Below are positions 27,223 to 35,738 of a stretch of 64,000 bases of DNA, piece after piece. Within the stretch, counting starts at the first letter, position 1. Each line of letters opens with the position of its first letter. The notes under the pieces are model-generated. The model was given only the letters and a program-made list of their open reading frames with translations. It was not told where the DNA came from and searched no databases. Origin of the DNA: an uncultured Sulfurovum sp. (GTDB taxonomy: Bacteria > Campylobacterota > Campylobacteria > Campylobacterales > Sulfurovaceae); NCBI GenBank assembly GCA_902727855.1, contig CACVAS010000066.1:34486-98485 (forward strand), in the 5' to 3' direction. The position numbers were made by a program, and so were the translations under genes.

Positions 27223-28593
27223 TTGACAGAGAGTATCAATGAAAGTTTAATAGAAGAATGTGAAATGCATATAGTAGGACATAAAATATTTGTTAGACTT
27301 AAAGACATACCTATGTATCTCTCTAAAAAAACGAAAGACAGTATACGAAACAGATATAGTCATTCGGTGGAAGTGGGTTTAGGTACAGAGTATATACTTA
27401 ACCATGTGAGTAGAGAACTTGGGAATGACGTTAATTTAAACTTTTTTAAAATTGCAAAAGTGATTGGTTTGGTACATGATATTGGACATACCGCATTCAG
27501 CCATGATGGAGAGGTGATTTTAAACAAAATGTTGAGAGAAGCATCTGGAACTTTGACAACACCTATTAGGTTTAATGCTAACCTTAATAACTTTAGACGT
27601 ATCTCGAAATATGGACTTTTTGATTTGCTTCCTGAAGATATTAGACGATATGCATTTGCGTCATTGATTAAACGAAAGAAAGAGATTTCTCAGTATCCTG
27701 AGTATGTTTATCTCAAAGATTATTTAACCTATGCAATTGAAGTGGAAGAGAAATATCTTGCATCAAAAGGTATTGTTATCAATAACACAACAGAGAAAAC
27801 TATACTGTGCCAGGCGATGGATATTGCGGATGAGAATAGGTATAGAGTTACTGATATTATTGATGCATTGAATATCTATTCAAAACAAAAACTCAAAGAG
27901 ATATTGACGCGTTGTATTGAGAGTGAAGTACGGATAAAAGATATTCGAAAGCTTACTAGCCTTAGGTTTGAGAAAGTTGATACGATGAATCATTCGCACA
28001 GTGACACAATGAAGATTAAAGAGCTACTTATTATGCTTTTAAATCAAAAGAGTAATGCTAAAACAGAATTTCAAAATGTAATGAATAGTATATCTATGGC
28101 ATTTAATAGAAATTTTTTTCTTTCAGAAAATGGTCAATTAATACCTATAAACGCAGAGATAGAACAGTTACGAGAAGACTTTAACAGTGTAGCTAAAACA
28201 TATTTATGGGGATCAAAGAAGATTAAAGATATTAAAAAGCCATTTAATCATTATTTCACAACGGTTGCAGACTATTTTATTAATCATGACTTTGAGATAG
28301 ATATGATAGACAGTAGTACGTATAAAAATGTGTTTCTTCATTTAACAAAAGACACATTGACCCCTGAGATGTACAGACGAGAAAGTCTTCTACTTATAAG
28401 AAATTTTTTAGGTGGTTTGACAAATCTAAAAATTATTGATTTATATAAAAAGATAAAACTATCTGAACTTGAACTTACACTTGGATATAGACTCGACAAA
28501 AGAGAAAATCTTTTCAATAATAATTCTGTACACGAGTTTGAAAAAAAATTAGAAAAATACAGTAAAAGGATCATCGAACAGAAGCGTACTTAA
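27223..28593 (+). CDS. HD-domain phosphohydrolase, dGTPase-like
   Basis: 456 residues with an N-terminal HD domain: H47 in RYSHS, H85-D86 in HDIGHTAFSHDGE, and downstream FNANLNNFRRI, corresponding to the Asn-rich segment of dGTP triphosphohydrolases. The substrate is not certain; dNTP hydrolysis is the closest family function. The start is TTG 27223 with CAAGGA upstream; the ATG at 27213 is out of frame. It lies alone on a long leader between the phosphate genes, with no convincing Pho box. Confidence 0.75.
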   Translation: MTESINESLIEECEMHIVGHKIFVRLKDIPMYLSKKTKDSIRNRYSHSVEVGLGTEYILNHVSRELGNDVNLNFFKIAKVIGLVHDIGHTAFSHDGEVILNKMLREASGTLTTPIRFNANLNNFRRISKYGLFDLLPEDIRRYAFASLIKRKKEISQYPEYVYLKDYLTYAIEVEEKYLASKGIVINNTTEKTILCQAMDIADENRYRVTDIIDALNIYSKQKLKEILTRCIESEVRIKDIRKLTSLRFEKVDTMNHSHSDTMKIKELLIMLLNQKSNAKTEFQNVMNSISMAFNRNFFLSENGQLIPINAEIEQLREDFNSVAKTYLWGSKKIKDIKKPFNHYFTTVADYFINHDFEIDMIDSSTYKNVFLHLTKDTLTPEMYRRESLLLIRNFLGGLTNLKIIDLYKKIKLSELELTLGYRLDKRENLFNNNSVHEFEKKLEKYSKRIIEQKRT

Positions 28594-28627
28594 ATGTTAT
28601 AAAAATGTTATCACTCTTACTTATACT
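28594..28627 (+). promoter_or_regulatory. Pho-box-like promoter of the 69-aa / OlsF-like pair
   Basis: ATGTTAT, 4 bases, ATGTTAT, 10 bases, TATACT (-10 at 28622-28627). The first half-site begins right after the stop codon of the HD-domain gene. Confidence 0.65.
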
Positions 28628-28654
28628 GTCTTATAATATTATAGGAGACTTTCA

Positions 28655-28864
28655 ATGAAAGAAGAAATGTTTATTTCTGAAAAAAAACTGGAAAAGCTTG
28701 CAAAAAAGCTTGCAAAAACGTTTACTATGTCACAAGAGGAAGCACTAGAGATTATCTATGAAGAGTGGGATTTGGTAGAAAGTCTTTTTTATGCACATAA
28801 AAAGGTAAAAGCTGTGCATGAGCACCTTTGTGTGGAGATTAACCATATGTATAGGATTGCCTAA
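28655..28864 (+). CDS. Small conserved-looking protein upstream of OlsF-like gene
   Basis: 69 residues, soluble and helical (ISEKKLEKLAKKLAKTFTMS ... EEWDLVESLFYAHKKV). The AGGAG ribosome binding site is good. Its stop overlaps the ATG of the next gene by one base, so it is translationally coupled to the OlsF-like enzyme and shares its Pho-box promoter. Family unknown to me; a helper role for the enzyme is only a guess from coupling. Confidence 0.7.
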   Translation: MKEEMFISEKKLEKLAKKLAKTFTMSQEEALEIIYEEWDLVESLFYAHKKVKAVHEHLCVEINHMYRIA

Positions 28865-30576
28865 TGCAACTCTCTGTAGAAAATTATATGGTACATCATT
28901 ACCCTTCGATAGAGACATTTCCTAATGTTGCTAAGAAATTGTTATTTTCTACAATGAAAAAGCTTTTTCATGAAAATGAAATCAATACGTTTATGAATGA
29001 AAATGCACATAAAGATACATTTTCTTATGTTGAATCGATTGTGGATTATTTTGATATTTCTGTCTCATTAAAAACCAATGAACTTACACGCATACCTGCT
29101 TATGGACGTACTGTTATTATCGCAAATCACCCTTTGGGTGCATTGGATGCTATGGCACTTATACACCTACTTAAAGATGTGAGAAAAGATATTAAGATAG
29201 TTGCAAACTCTTTTTTATATCAGTTTGATAACCTTAGAGATATAATTATTCCTGTTGATAATGTACATGGGAAAATGGACAAAGAGACGGTGAAGCGTAT
29301 ATATAAATCACTTGAGGCAGAAGAAGCTGTGATTATCTTCCCTTCAGGTGAAGTGAGCCGTGCAAAGGCACATGGTATTAAGGATACGCCTTGGAAAAGT
29401 GGATTTTTGAAGATAGCTTCTAAGATGCAGGCACCTATACTCCCCATTTATATTTCTGCTAAAAATTCAAAGAATTTTTACCTTCTTTCTATGATAAATC
29501 GTTCTTTAGCAACAGCGACACTCCCCCATGAAATGTTTAAGGCAAAAGGGAAAACAATAGAGTTCAAGATAGGTAAAGCCATTGCCTTTGAGTCATACAG
29601 TAGGGTAAGTATCTCTACAAAAGAGACTGTGAAACTACTAAGAAAACACTTCTATAAAGTGGCAAAAAATAATAAGCCTATCTTTGCAACGCAAAATGAG
29701 ATTTCCATACCAGAAGAGAGCCGTGAACTCAAAGCTGAACTTAAACATGGCATAGAGCTTGGGAGGACGAGTGACGGTAAAAAGATTATTGTCTATGAAT
29801 CTGAAGTGGAAAATTGTGTCATTAAAGAGATAGGAAGATTGCGAGAGGTTTCGTTTAGACATGTAGGGGAAGGTTCTGGTAAGAAGCGCGACATAGATGT
29901 GTATGATTTTTACTATAAACATCTTATTATCTGGGATGACGAAGCACTTGAAATTGCAGGTGCTTACCGGATAGGTAACTGTAGTGATATTATCAATGAT
30001 TTTGACATAGAAGGATTATATACAAGTACCTTGTTTAAATTTGATACATCATTTGACAGCTATTTTGAACAGGGCTTAGAACTAGGTCGTAGTTTTGTAC
30101 AACCAAAGTATTGGAACTCTAGAGCATTGGATTATTTGTGGCAAGGTATTGGTGCATATGTAAAGATGTACCCTCATATACGTTATCTTTTTGGTCCAGT
30201 GAGTTTAAGTGATAGTTTCTCAACGCAAGCAAAAGCACTCCTTATTTACTTTTATAGCCATTATTTTGGTACCGGTAAACAACTGGTACAGCATAAAGCG
30301 AAATATAGAATATCTAAAGAGATGCAAGCGTATTGTGAAGAGATGTTTTGTGGGTATGATTATCGTAAAGATCAGCGGGTACTGAAAGAAGAACTCTCTT
30401 ATTTAGGACACACCATACCAACGCTATATAAGCAGTATGCCGAGTTATGCAATGAAAATGGGGTACAGTTTTTAGATTTTGGTTATGACAAAGCGTTTAA
30501 TTATTGTATTGACGGATTTATTTTGGTTGACCTTCATTTAATGAAAGAGAGTAAGAAAAAAAGGTACATGGCATAG
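28864..30576 (+). CDS. olsF: Bifunctional acyltransferase, putative ornithine lipid synthase OlsF
   Basis: 570 residues in two enzymatic parts. Residues about 60-270 are a PlsC-like O-acyltransferase with NHPLGALD (88-95) and FPSGE (159-163). Residues about 290-560 form a GNAT-type N-acyltransferase resembling OlsB/hemolysin-like proteins (ELGRSFVQPKYW near 408, WQGIGAYV). The fusion order, OlsA-like then OlsB-like, is that of OlsF, which makes phosphorus-free ornithine lipids. The Pho-box promoter upstream fits membrane lipid replacement in phosphate starvation. The acceptor amino acid (ornithine) is inferred. Confidence 0.8.
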   Translation: MQLSVENYMVHHYPSIETFPNVAKKLLFSTMKKLFHENEINTFMNENAHKDTFSYVESIVDYFDISVSLKTNELTRIPAYGRTVIIANHPLGALDAMALIHLLKDVRKDIKIVANSFLYQFDNLRDIIIPVDNVHGKMDKETVKRIYKSLEAEEAVIIFPSGEVSRAKAHGIKDTPWKSGFLKIASKMQAPILPIYISAKNSKNFYLLSMINRSLATATLPHEMFKAKGKTIEFKIGKAIAFESYSRVSISTKETVKLLRKHFYKVAKNNKPIFATQNEISIPEESRELKAELKHGIELGRTSDGKKIIVYESEVENCVIKEIGRLREVSFRHVGEGSGKKRDIDVYDFYYKHLIIWDDEALEIAGAYRIGNCSDIINDFDIEGLYTSTLFKFDTSFDSYFEQGLELGRSFVQPKYWNSRALDYLWQGIGAYVKMYPHIRYLFGPVSLSDSFSTQAKALLIYFYSHYFGTGKQLVQHKAKYRISKEMQAYCEEMFCGYDYRKDQRVLKEELSYLGHTIPTLYKQYAELCNENGVQFLDFGYDKAFNYCIDGFILVDLHLMKESKKKRYMA

Positions 30577-30583
30577 TTTGTGT

Positions 30584-30617
30584 CTGTAACCAAATTGTTT
30601 CCAAGTTATTTTATACT
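30584..30617 (+). promoter_or_regulatory. Pho-box-like promoter of pstS
   Basis: CTGTAAC, 4 bases, TTGTTTC, 10 bases, TATACT (-10 at 30612-30617). The leader to the ATG is about 50 bases. Confidence 0.65.
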
Positions 30618-30673
30618 TCACCTAATCTGATAGTGTGAAGCATCAGTATATTATTTCTTAAAGGAAACAAACG

Positions 30674-31675
30674 ATGACATTAAAAAAACTTGTAACAACA
30701 GCCGTAGTTGCTTCTATAGCATTGACAACCCTCAATGCTGCTGACCTCAAAGGTAGAGGGGCATCTTTCCCAGGACCTGTATACAAAGCATGGACTTCTG
30801 AGTATTATGCCGCAACAAAAAATCAAGTCAACTATACACCAACCGGTTCAGGTGATGGTGTTAAGTCCATTAAAAAAAGAATGGTAGACTTCGCTGGTTC
30901 AGATAAGCCACTTAAAGCAGATAAACTTGCTGATGCTAAACTTTTCATGTTCCCCTCAGTTGTAGGTGCTATCGTACTTGCCTATAACATTGATGGTGTT
31001 AAAGACGGTGAGTTAAAGCTAAGCCGTGAAGCGATTGCAGGAATATTTAGTGGGAAAATAACTAAGTGGAATGATGCTGCAATCACAGCACAAAATGCAG
31101 GTCTAAAACTTCCAGATGCACCTATCACAGTGGCAGTAAGAGCAGACAAGTCAGGTACGACATATAACTTTACCTACTTCCTAAACAAAATTGACGAAAA
31201 CCTCAAAGCGAGTAAAAAACCAACATGGAAAGCAGCTAAACTGGTTGCAGGTAAGTCAAACTCAGGTGTATCAGCGAACATTCAACAAATCAAAAACTCT
31301 ATTGGGTACATTGAGTATGCATACAAAGAGAAATTAGGACTCACTGCTGCTCAAGTTGAAAACAAAGAGGGTAAATACATTAACCCGACCGTACCATCAT
31401 TTCAGGATGCAGCAAAATATGCAACATGGACAGCTGATAACAATTTCTATGCAGTCATCGGTGACCCAGCAGGTGCAACATCATATCCTATCGTTGCGGC
31501 AACATTTATCTTGCTTCCAACAGAGAAAACAGAGTCAAATAAAAAAGTTACAGCATTTATGGACTGGGCTTACACACATGGTGACAAAGCAGCGTCAGAT
31601 CTTGGTTATGTACCACTTCCAAAAGAAACGAAAGATGCTATTAGAGCATACTGGGAAGATAAAAAGATCAAATAA
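30674..31675 (+). CDS. pstS: Phosphate ABC transporter substrate-binding protein
   Basis: High-affinity periplasmic phosphate-binding protein, 333 residues. A Sec signal peptide (cleavage near residue 22, LNA-ADL) is followed by GRGASFPGPVYKAW, the phosphate loop TPTGSGDG, AGSDKPL, and RADKSGTTYNF, all PstS hallmarks. It is separated from pstC by 189 bases holding a hairpin and a second Pho-box promoter, so PstS is likely made in excess of the membrane subunits. Confidence 0.95.
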   Translation: MTLKKLVTTAVVASIALTTLNAADLKGRGASFPGPVYKAWTSEYYAATKNQVNYTPTGSGDGVKSIKKRMVDFAGSDKPLKADKLADAKLFMFPSVVGAIVLAYNIDGVKDGELKLSREAIAGIFSGKITKWNDAAITAQNAGLKLPDAPITVAVRADKSGTTYNFTYFLNKIDENLKASKKPTWKAAKLVAGKSNSGVSANIQQIKNSIGYIEYAYKEKLGLTAAQVENKEGKYINPTVPSFQDAAKYATWTADNNFYAVIGDPAGATSYPIVAATFILLPTEKTESNKKVTAFMDWAYTHGDKAASDLGYVPLPKETKDAIRAYWEDKKIK

Positions 31676-31692
31676 ACTAGTCAAACACTACA

Positions 31693-31700
31693 CCCCCCCC
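31693..31700 (+). other. Homopolymer C8 tract after pstS
   Basis: Eight consecutive C (G8 on the other strand) lie 18 bases after the pstS stop and just before the pstS hairpin. Such tracts are length-variable in this phylum; here it is non-coding. Confidence 0.75.
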
Positions 31701-31704
31701 TCTA

Positions 31705-31727
31705 AGCTCCCTAGTTTTAAGGGAGCT
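31705..31727 (+). terminator. Hairpin between pstS and pstC
   Basis: A perfect 8-bp AGCTCCCT/AGGGAGCT stem with a 7-base loop, followed by a second palindrome (31727-31738). No T run follows, so partial termination or 3'-end protection of pstS mRNA is more likely than full termination. Confidence 0.5.
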
Positions 31728-31803
31728 CTCTTGAGAGACTCTTCTTGCCAAATATATTTATTTTGTAACTCCTTGAATACGTTTATAAAATGTAAGATAT
31801 ATT

Positions 31804-31837
31804 TGGTAATCAAAATGTTACCATCTTGTAATATACT
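31804..31837 (+). promoter_or_regulatory. Pho-box-like promoter of pstCAB-phoU
   Basis: TGGTAAT, 4 bases, ATGTTAC, 10 bases, TATACT (-10 at 31832-31837). A third half-site, TTGTAAT at 31826-31832, continues the 11-bp period into the -10. Confidence 0.65.
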
Positions 31838-31864
31838 TCGCAAAATTCATAATGAAGGCACTAC

Positions 31865-32716
31865 ATGAGCGGTAATCTTTTTAGGAATCTATCCTTTTTT
31901 TCTGCAACACTCTCACTTTTCATCCTTGTTGGGATATTTGCTGTTCTTTTTAGCTATGCGCAGCAATCACTGCACGAATTCGGTTTTGACTTTTTATGGA
32001 TAGAAGAGTGGGAGTCAGGTGAAGATGATGAAGGTGGTATCTTTGGTGGGTATATACCTATTATCGGTACTTTACTCAGCACACTTATTGCTATGGTTAT
32101 TGCAACACCTTTGGCTATGGGTATCGCTATCTTTTTAACAGAGATTGCTCACAGTCAAATAGTAAAACCATTTTCAATTGCCATTGAATTATTGGCAGCT
32201 ATTCCGAGTATCATCTATGGTATGTGGGGACTCTTTTACTTTGCTCCTATCGTTCAGTCTACTGTAGGTGGTAACGGTGTAGGACTTCTCACAGCAGGTA
32301 TCGTACTTGCGATCATGGTGATCCCTTTTATGGCGGCTATCACACGTGACTCTATGAACACGACACCCGATGTACTCAAAGAGTCAGCGTATGCCATGGG
32401 TGCAACAAAATTTGAAGTCATTAAAGATGTGGTCATGCCTTACTCAAAAGGTGGAATTATTGGTTCTATTATTTTATCTTTAGGGCGTGCTTTGGGTGAG
32501 ACGATGGCTGTAGCATTCCTAATTGGTTCGGTGATGTCCATACCAAAAGGTATTACCGATCCAACCACATCTATACCAGTACTACTTGCAAACAACTTTG
32601 CAGAAGCACAAGATCTTGAGATATCAAGTATGTACTACCTTGCATTGATACTCTTTGTTGTGAGCTTCGCCATTATCTCAGTGGCTAAATTCTACTTTCT
32701 TGGGAGGAAAAAATAA
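31865..32716 (+). CDS. pstC: Phosphate ABC transporter permease PstC
   Basis: Inner-membrane permease of 283 residues with about six hydrophobic segments. PstC features include the periplasmic GFDFLWIEEWESGEDDEGGIFGG-type loop near residue 40, the PSIIYGMWGLF segment and the EAA loop ESAYAMGATKFEVIKDV. It overlaps pstA by one base. Confidence 0.94.
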   Translation: MSGNLFRNLSFFSATLSLFILVGIFAVLFSYAQQSLHEFGFDFLWIEEWESGEDDEGGIFGGYIPIIGTLLSTLIAMVIATPLAMGIAIFLTEIAHSQIVKPFSIAIELLAAIPSIIYGMWGLFYFAPIVQSTVGGNGVGLLTAGIVLAIMVIPFMAAITRDSMNTTPDVLKESAYAMGATKFEVIKDVVMPYSKGGIIGSIILSLGRALGETMAVAFLIGSVMSIPKGITDPTTSIPVLLANNFAEAQDLEISSMYYLALILFVVSFAIISVAKFYFLGRKK

Positions 32717-33522
32717 TGAATAGACTTATACTTAACAAAGTAGTCTTGGTACTTTCTACTGTATCTGCACTTATAGGAATAGGATTTCTCTTTTGGATAT
32801 TGATCACGCTTACTTATAAGGGTGTATCGAGTATACAGCTATCAACATTTACAAATGACCTGGTAGAAGGAGGTATACGAAATCTGTTAGTAGGACAATT
32901 TACCATGGCAATTTTGGCGACGATTATCGCTGTACCGCTTGGTGTCCTTGCAGGAATTTACTTACGCGAATATGGTGAAAACAGTAAAATGACCTCTGTT
33001 ATTAGAAGTCTCTCTGATGTCATGACCTCTGCACCTTCTATTGTTATAGGGGTGTTTGTCTTTGCGCTCATGGTTGAGCCTTTTGGAACGTATAATGGAT
33101 GGGCTGGAGTCGTCGCCTTAGCCATTATGATGGTTCCTATCATCATAGGAACAACAGATAATATGCTAGCACTTGTACCTAAAGAGCTAAGAGAAGCAGG
33201 TATTGCATTGGGGGGCAGTAAAAAACAGGTGATTTTACAAATTGTACTCAAAGCTGCTAAAGTGGGCGTGACTACAGGTATTTTACTCTCATTTGCTCGT
33301 ATCATTGGTGAGACCGCACCGTTACTTTTTACCTCGGCAAACAATCAGTTCTTCTCAATGGACTTGACAGATCAGTTTCCGTCTTTGACGGTAAGTATTT
33401 ACAACCTGGCAACCTATCCGGATGAAGCCAGCAGAGAACTGGCATGGGCAGCATCATTTATATTGACAGCAATCGTTCTCTTTATCAACCTGGTAGGTCG
33501 ATATGTTACAAGACACAAATAA
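32716..33522 (+). CDS. pstA: Phosphate ABC transporter permease PstA
   Basis: Partner permease of 268 residues with six hydrophobic segments. Motifs [22 protein letters not shown], the EAA loop [20 protein letters not shown], and GETAPLLFT are typical of PstA. It starts on the last base of pstC and ends 16 bases before pstB. Confidence 0.94.
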   Translation: MNRLILNKVVLVLSTVSALIGIGFLFWILITLTYKGVSSIQLSTFTNDLVEGGIRNLLVGQFTMAILATIIAVPLGVLAGIYLREYGENSKMTSVIRSLSDVMTSAPSIVIGVFVFALMVEPFGTYNGWAGVVALAIMMVPIIIGTTDNMLALVPKELREAGIALGGSKKQVILQIVLKAAKVGVTTGILLSFARIIGETAPLLFTSANNQFFSMDLTDQFPSLTVSIYNLATYPDEASRELAWAASFILTAIVLFINLVGRYVTRHK

Positions 33523-33538
33523 TAAGGAAAGAAATAGT

Positions 33539-34339
33539 ATGGCAAAAGAAGATTTAAAAGCAGTAATGGATGTGAAGGACCTTTTCTTTACTTATCCTGG
33601 AGCACCAGAGCCTACGCTCAAAAAGAACAACCTTAAAATTTATAAAAACAAAATCACTGCACTTATTGGACCGAGTGGATGTGGGAAATCAACCCTACTT
33701 AGAGCTATGAACCGTATACATGATCTCTACCCAGGTGCACAGTATGAAGGGAAGATTAACCTACGTAATCCTGAAACAGATAAAATGGAGAACCTTCTTG
33801 ATCTTAAAAAAGAGAATGAATTGATTGGACTTAGACAACGTGTAGGGATGATTTTTCAAAAGCCCACACCATTTCCAATGAGCATTTATGACAATGTAGC
33901 GTATGGATTGAAGCTTTCTGGGCTTAAAAATAAAAGTGAGTTAGACGGTCGTGTTGAAAAAGCACTGAAAGATGCAGCAATATGGAAAGAAACAAAAGAC
34001 CGTTTAAAAGATTCTGCGATGGGTTTAAGTGGAGGACAGCAGCAGCGTCTGTGTATTGCACGTTCTGTGGCATTAAAACCGGAGATCTTGCTTTTTGATG
34101 AACCGACATCTGCACTTGACCCCATCTCAACAGGTGCGATAGAAGAGTTGATCACTGAACTTAAAAAAGACATCACAGTTGCCATCGTCACACACAACAT
34201 GCAACAGGCAAGTCGGCTAAGTGATTACACGACGTTTATGTATCTTGGCGATATCATAGAGTTCGACACAACAGAGAAAATATTTGTAAATCCTTCTGTT
34301 AAACTTACAGAAGAGTATATCACGGGAAGATTTGGATAA
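33539..34339 (+). CDS. pstB: Phosphate ABC transporter ATPase PstB
   Basis: ATPase of 266 residues: Walker [10 protein letters not shown], signature LSGGQQQR, Walker [13 protein letters not shown] and [19 protein letters not shown] and [18 protein letters not shown] segments are PstB-specific. The open frame begins earlier at 33503 inside pstA, but ATG 33539 has the AAGGAAAG ribosome binding site and starts where homologues do. Confidence 0.95.
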   Translation: MAKEDLKAVMDVKDLFFTYPGAPEPTLKKNNLKIYKNKITALIGPSGCGKSTLLRAMNRIHDLYPGAQYEGKINLRNPETDKMENLLDLKKENELIGLRQRVGMIFQKPTPFPMSIYDNVAYGLKLSGLKNKSELDGRVEKALKDAAIWKETKDRLKDSAMGLSGGQQQRLCIARSVALKPEILLFDEPTSALDPISTGAIEELITELKKDITVAIVTHNMQQASRLSDYTTFMYLGDIIEFDTTEKIFVNPSVKLTEEYITGRFG

Positions 34340-34349
34340 AAGGATGAAA

Positions 34350-35015
34350 ATGTTAAGTAAAAATGCAGAAAGATTAGAAGAAGTAAGAGAAAGAACCATA
34401 GAGATATTAGAGGATCTTACAATCTCTCAAAAGCTAGCACTACAAGCGCTTGAAGAGTGTGATTCTAAAAGTTTTGAACAGGTCAAAGTACCACTCAAGA
34501 CGATCAATAAAAAAGCAAATGAGATCGATAATCTCATTTTAACCGTATGTGCACTTTATAGTCCTGAGGCAGGGGATCTTAGAGAATTGATCGCATTTTT
34601 GAAGATCACCTCTGCATTGCAGCGTATCGCCACAAATGAAAAAAACTATATGAAAAATATGGCGATCTGTAACCCTGAGTCAGATGATGAGATAAAACGT
34701 GTGATCAAAGAGTCCCTCTCTATTAACCGTTGTACGATCAAGGCATTGGAATATACAATAGAGATGATTCATGAAACAGAAGATGAAGATAAGCTCAATG
34801 AGCTTGCTGCAAGGATCAATGTAGAGTACAGTAAGACAGATGATATATACTCCATGATAGAAAAAGATCTTCTGCAGAAGATGCATAAAGATCATCAGGT
34901 TAATGAAGACTATATCAATCTAATGAAATATATCAGAAAAAACTTGAAGATCATCGACCGTTTGGAAGATATCGTATCACGACTTATTTTTGCACGTATT
35001 GGCGGAAAACTTTAA
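34350..35015 (+). CDS. phoU: Phosphate regulation/transport protein PhoU
   Basis: All-helical PhoU of 221 residues (two PhoU repeats); ALQALEECDSKSFEQVKV and the later YSKTDDIYSMIEKDLL carry E/D-rich metal-binding positions. It normally links Pst activity to PhoR/PhoB signalling. The frame opens at TTG 34332 and has ATG 34344 abutting the AAAGG site; ATG 34350 has correct spacing and is preferred. The gene is 10 bases from pstB. Confidence 0.9.
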   Translation: MLSKNAERLEEVRERTIEILEDLTISQKLALQALEECDSKSFEQVKVPLKTINKKANEIDNLILTVCALYSPEAGDLRELIAFLKITSALQRIATNEKNYMKNMAICNPESDDEIKRVIKESLSINRCTIKALEYTIEMIHETEDEDKLNELAARINVEYSKTDDIYSMIEKDLLQKMHKDHQVNEDYINLMKYIRKNLKIIDRLEDIVSRLIFARIGGKL

Positions 35016-35039
35016 AGGAGAGCTCTTTAGTCTGTGTGT

Positions 35040-35045
35040 TATAAT
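35040..35045 (+). promoter_or_regulatory. -10 element directly before the second phoB-like gene
   Basis: A perfect TATAAT ends 6 bases before ATG 35052. If used, transcription starts at the start codon, giving a leaderless mRNA independent of the pst operon. Confidence 0.4.
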
Positions 35046-35051
35046 GCACGA

Positions 35052-35738
35052 ATGCAAAATAACAATATAGAAATCGTCGTTATAGAAGATGAAGAAGATA
35101 TATTAGAACTCATAGAGTATCACCTGAGTAAAGAGGGCTACACAGTCACGGGGTTTTTGTCAACTGAAAATGTAGAGCAGTTCCTAGAAGAAGAAACCCC
35201 TTCTTTACTGTTGGTTGATAGAAATATACCCGGCACGGAAGGTGCAGAGTTTGTGGCACATTTACGAGGTATGGGCTATGAGATACCTGTTATTTTCTTA
35301 ACTGCTAAAGACAGAGACTCTGACTTAGAAGAGGGCTTTGATGCAGGTGGAGATGACTACATGTCTAAACCATTTTCTCCTAAAGAGTTGACACTTCGCG
35401 TTAGAGCATTGCTTAAGCGTTCTGGTGCACTCCATAAACAAACATGTGTGAAACACAAACAACTTCTTATGAATCTTGAAGAAAAAAGTCTTTCTATAGA
35501 AAATCAAAAGATACCCTTGACCAATCTCGAATTTAACCTTTTACATACTTTTATGAAGCATGTTGACAAATCACTCACTAGAGATTTCTTACGTGATGAG
35601 GTATGGGGTGTTGAAGGTGAAAATGTCAATGACAATGCTGTGAATGTCGCCATTAACAGGCTTAAAAATAAAATAGACCCAGACAATAGCCAAAACTATT
35701 TTCAACCAGTCTGGGGTGTAGGATATAGGTTTAATTAG
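35052..35738 (+). CDS. PhoB-like OmpR-family response regulator (copy 2)
   Basis: 228 residues: receiver with D56 (VDRNIPG), T84 and K106, then winged-helix domain. 84 of the first 110 residues equal the copy at 25602 by direct comparison. The frame also opens at GTG 35034, but ATG 35052 aligns with the first copy. There is no nearby ribosome binding site; a perfect -10 lies 6 bases upstream. It may also be cotranscribed from pstC. The alkaline phosphatase gene begins immediately after its stop. Confidence 0.9.
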   Translation: MQNNNIEIVVIEDEEDILELIEYHLSKEGYTVTGFLSTENVEQFLEEETPSLLLVDRNIPGTEGAEFVAHLRGMGYEIPVIFLTAKDRDSDLEEGFDAGGDDYMSKPFSPKELTLRVRALLKRSGALHKQTCVKHKQLLMNLEEKSLSIENQKIPLTNLEFNLLHTFMKHVDKSLTRDFLRDEVWGVEGENVNDNAVNVAINRLKNKIDPDNSQNYFQPVWGVGYRFN

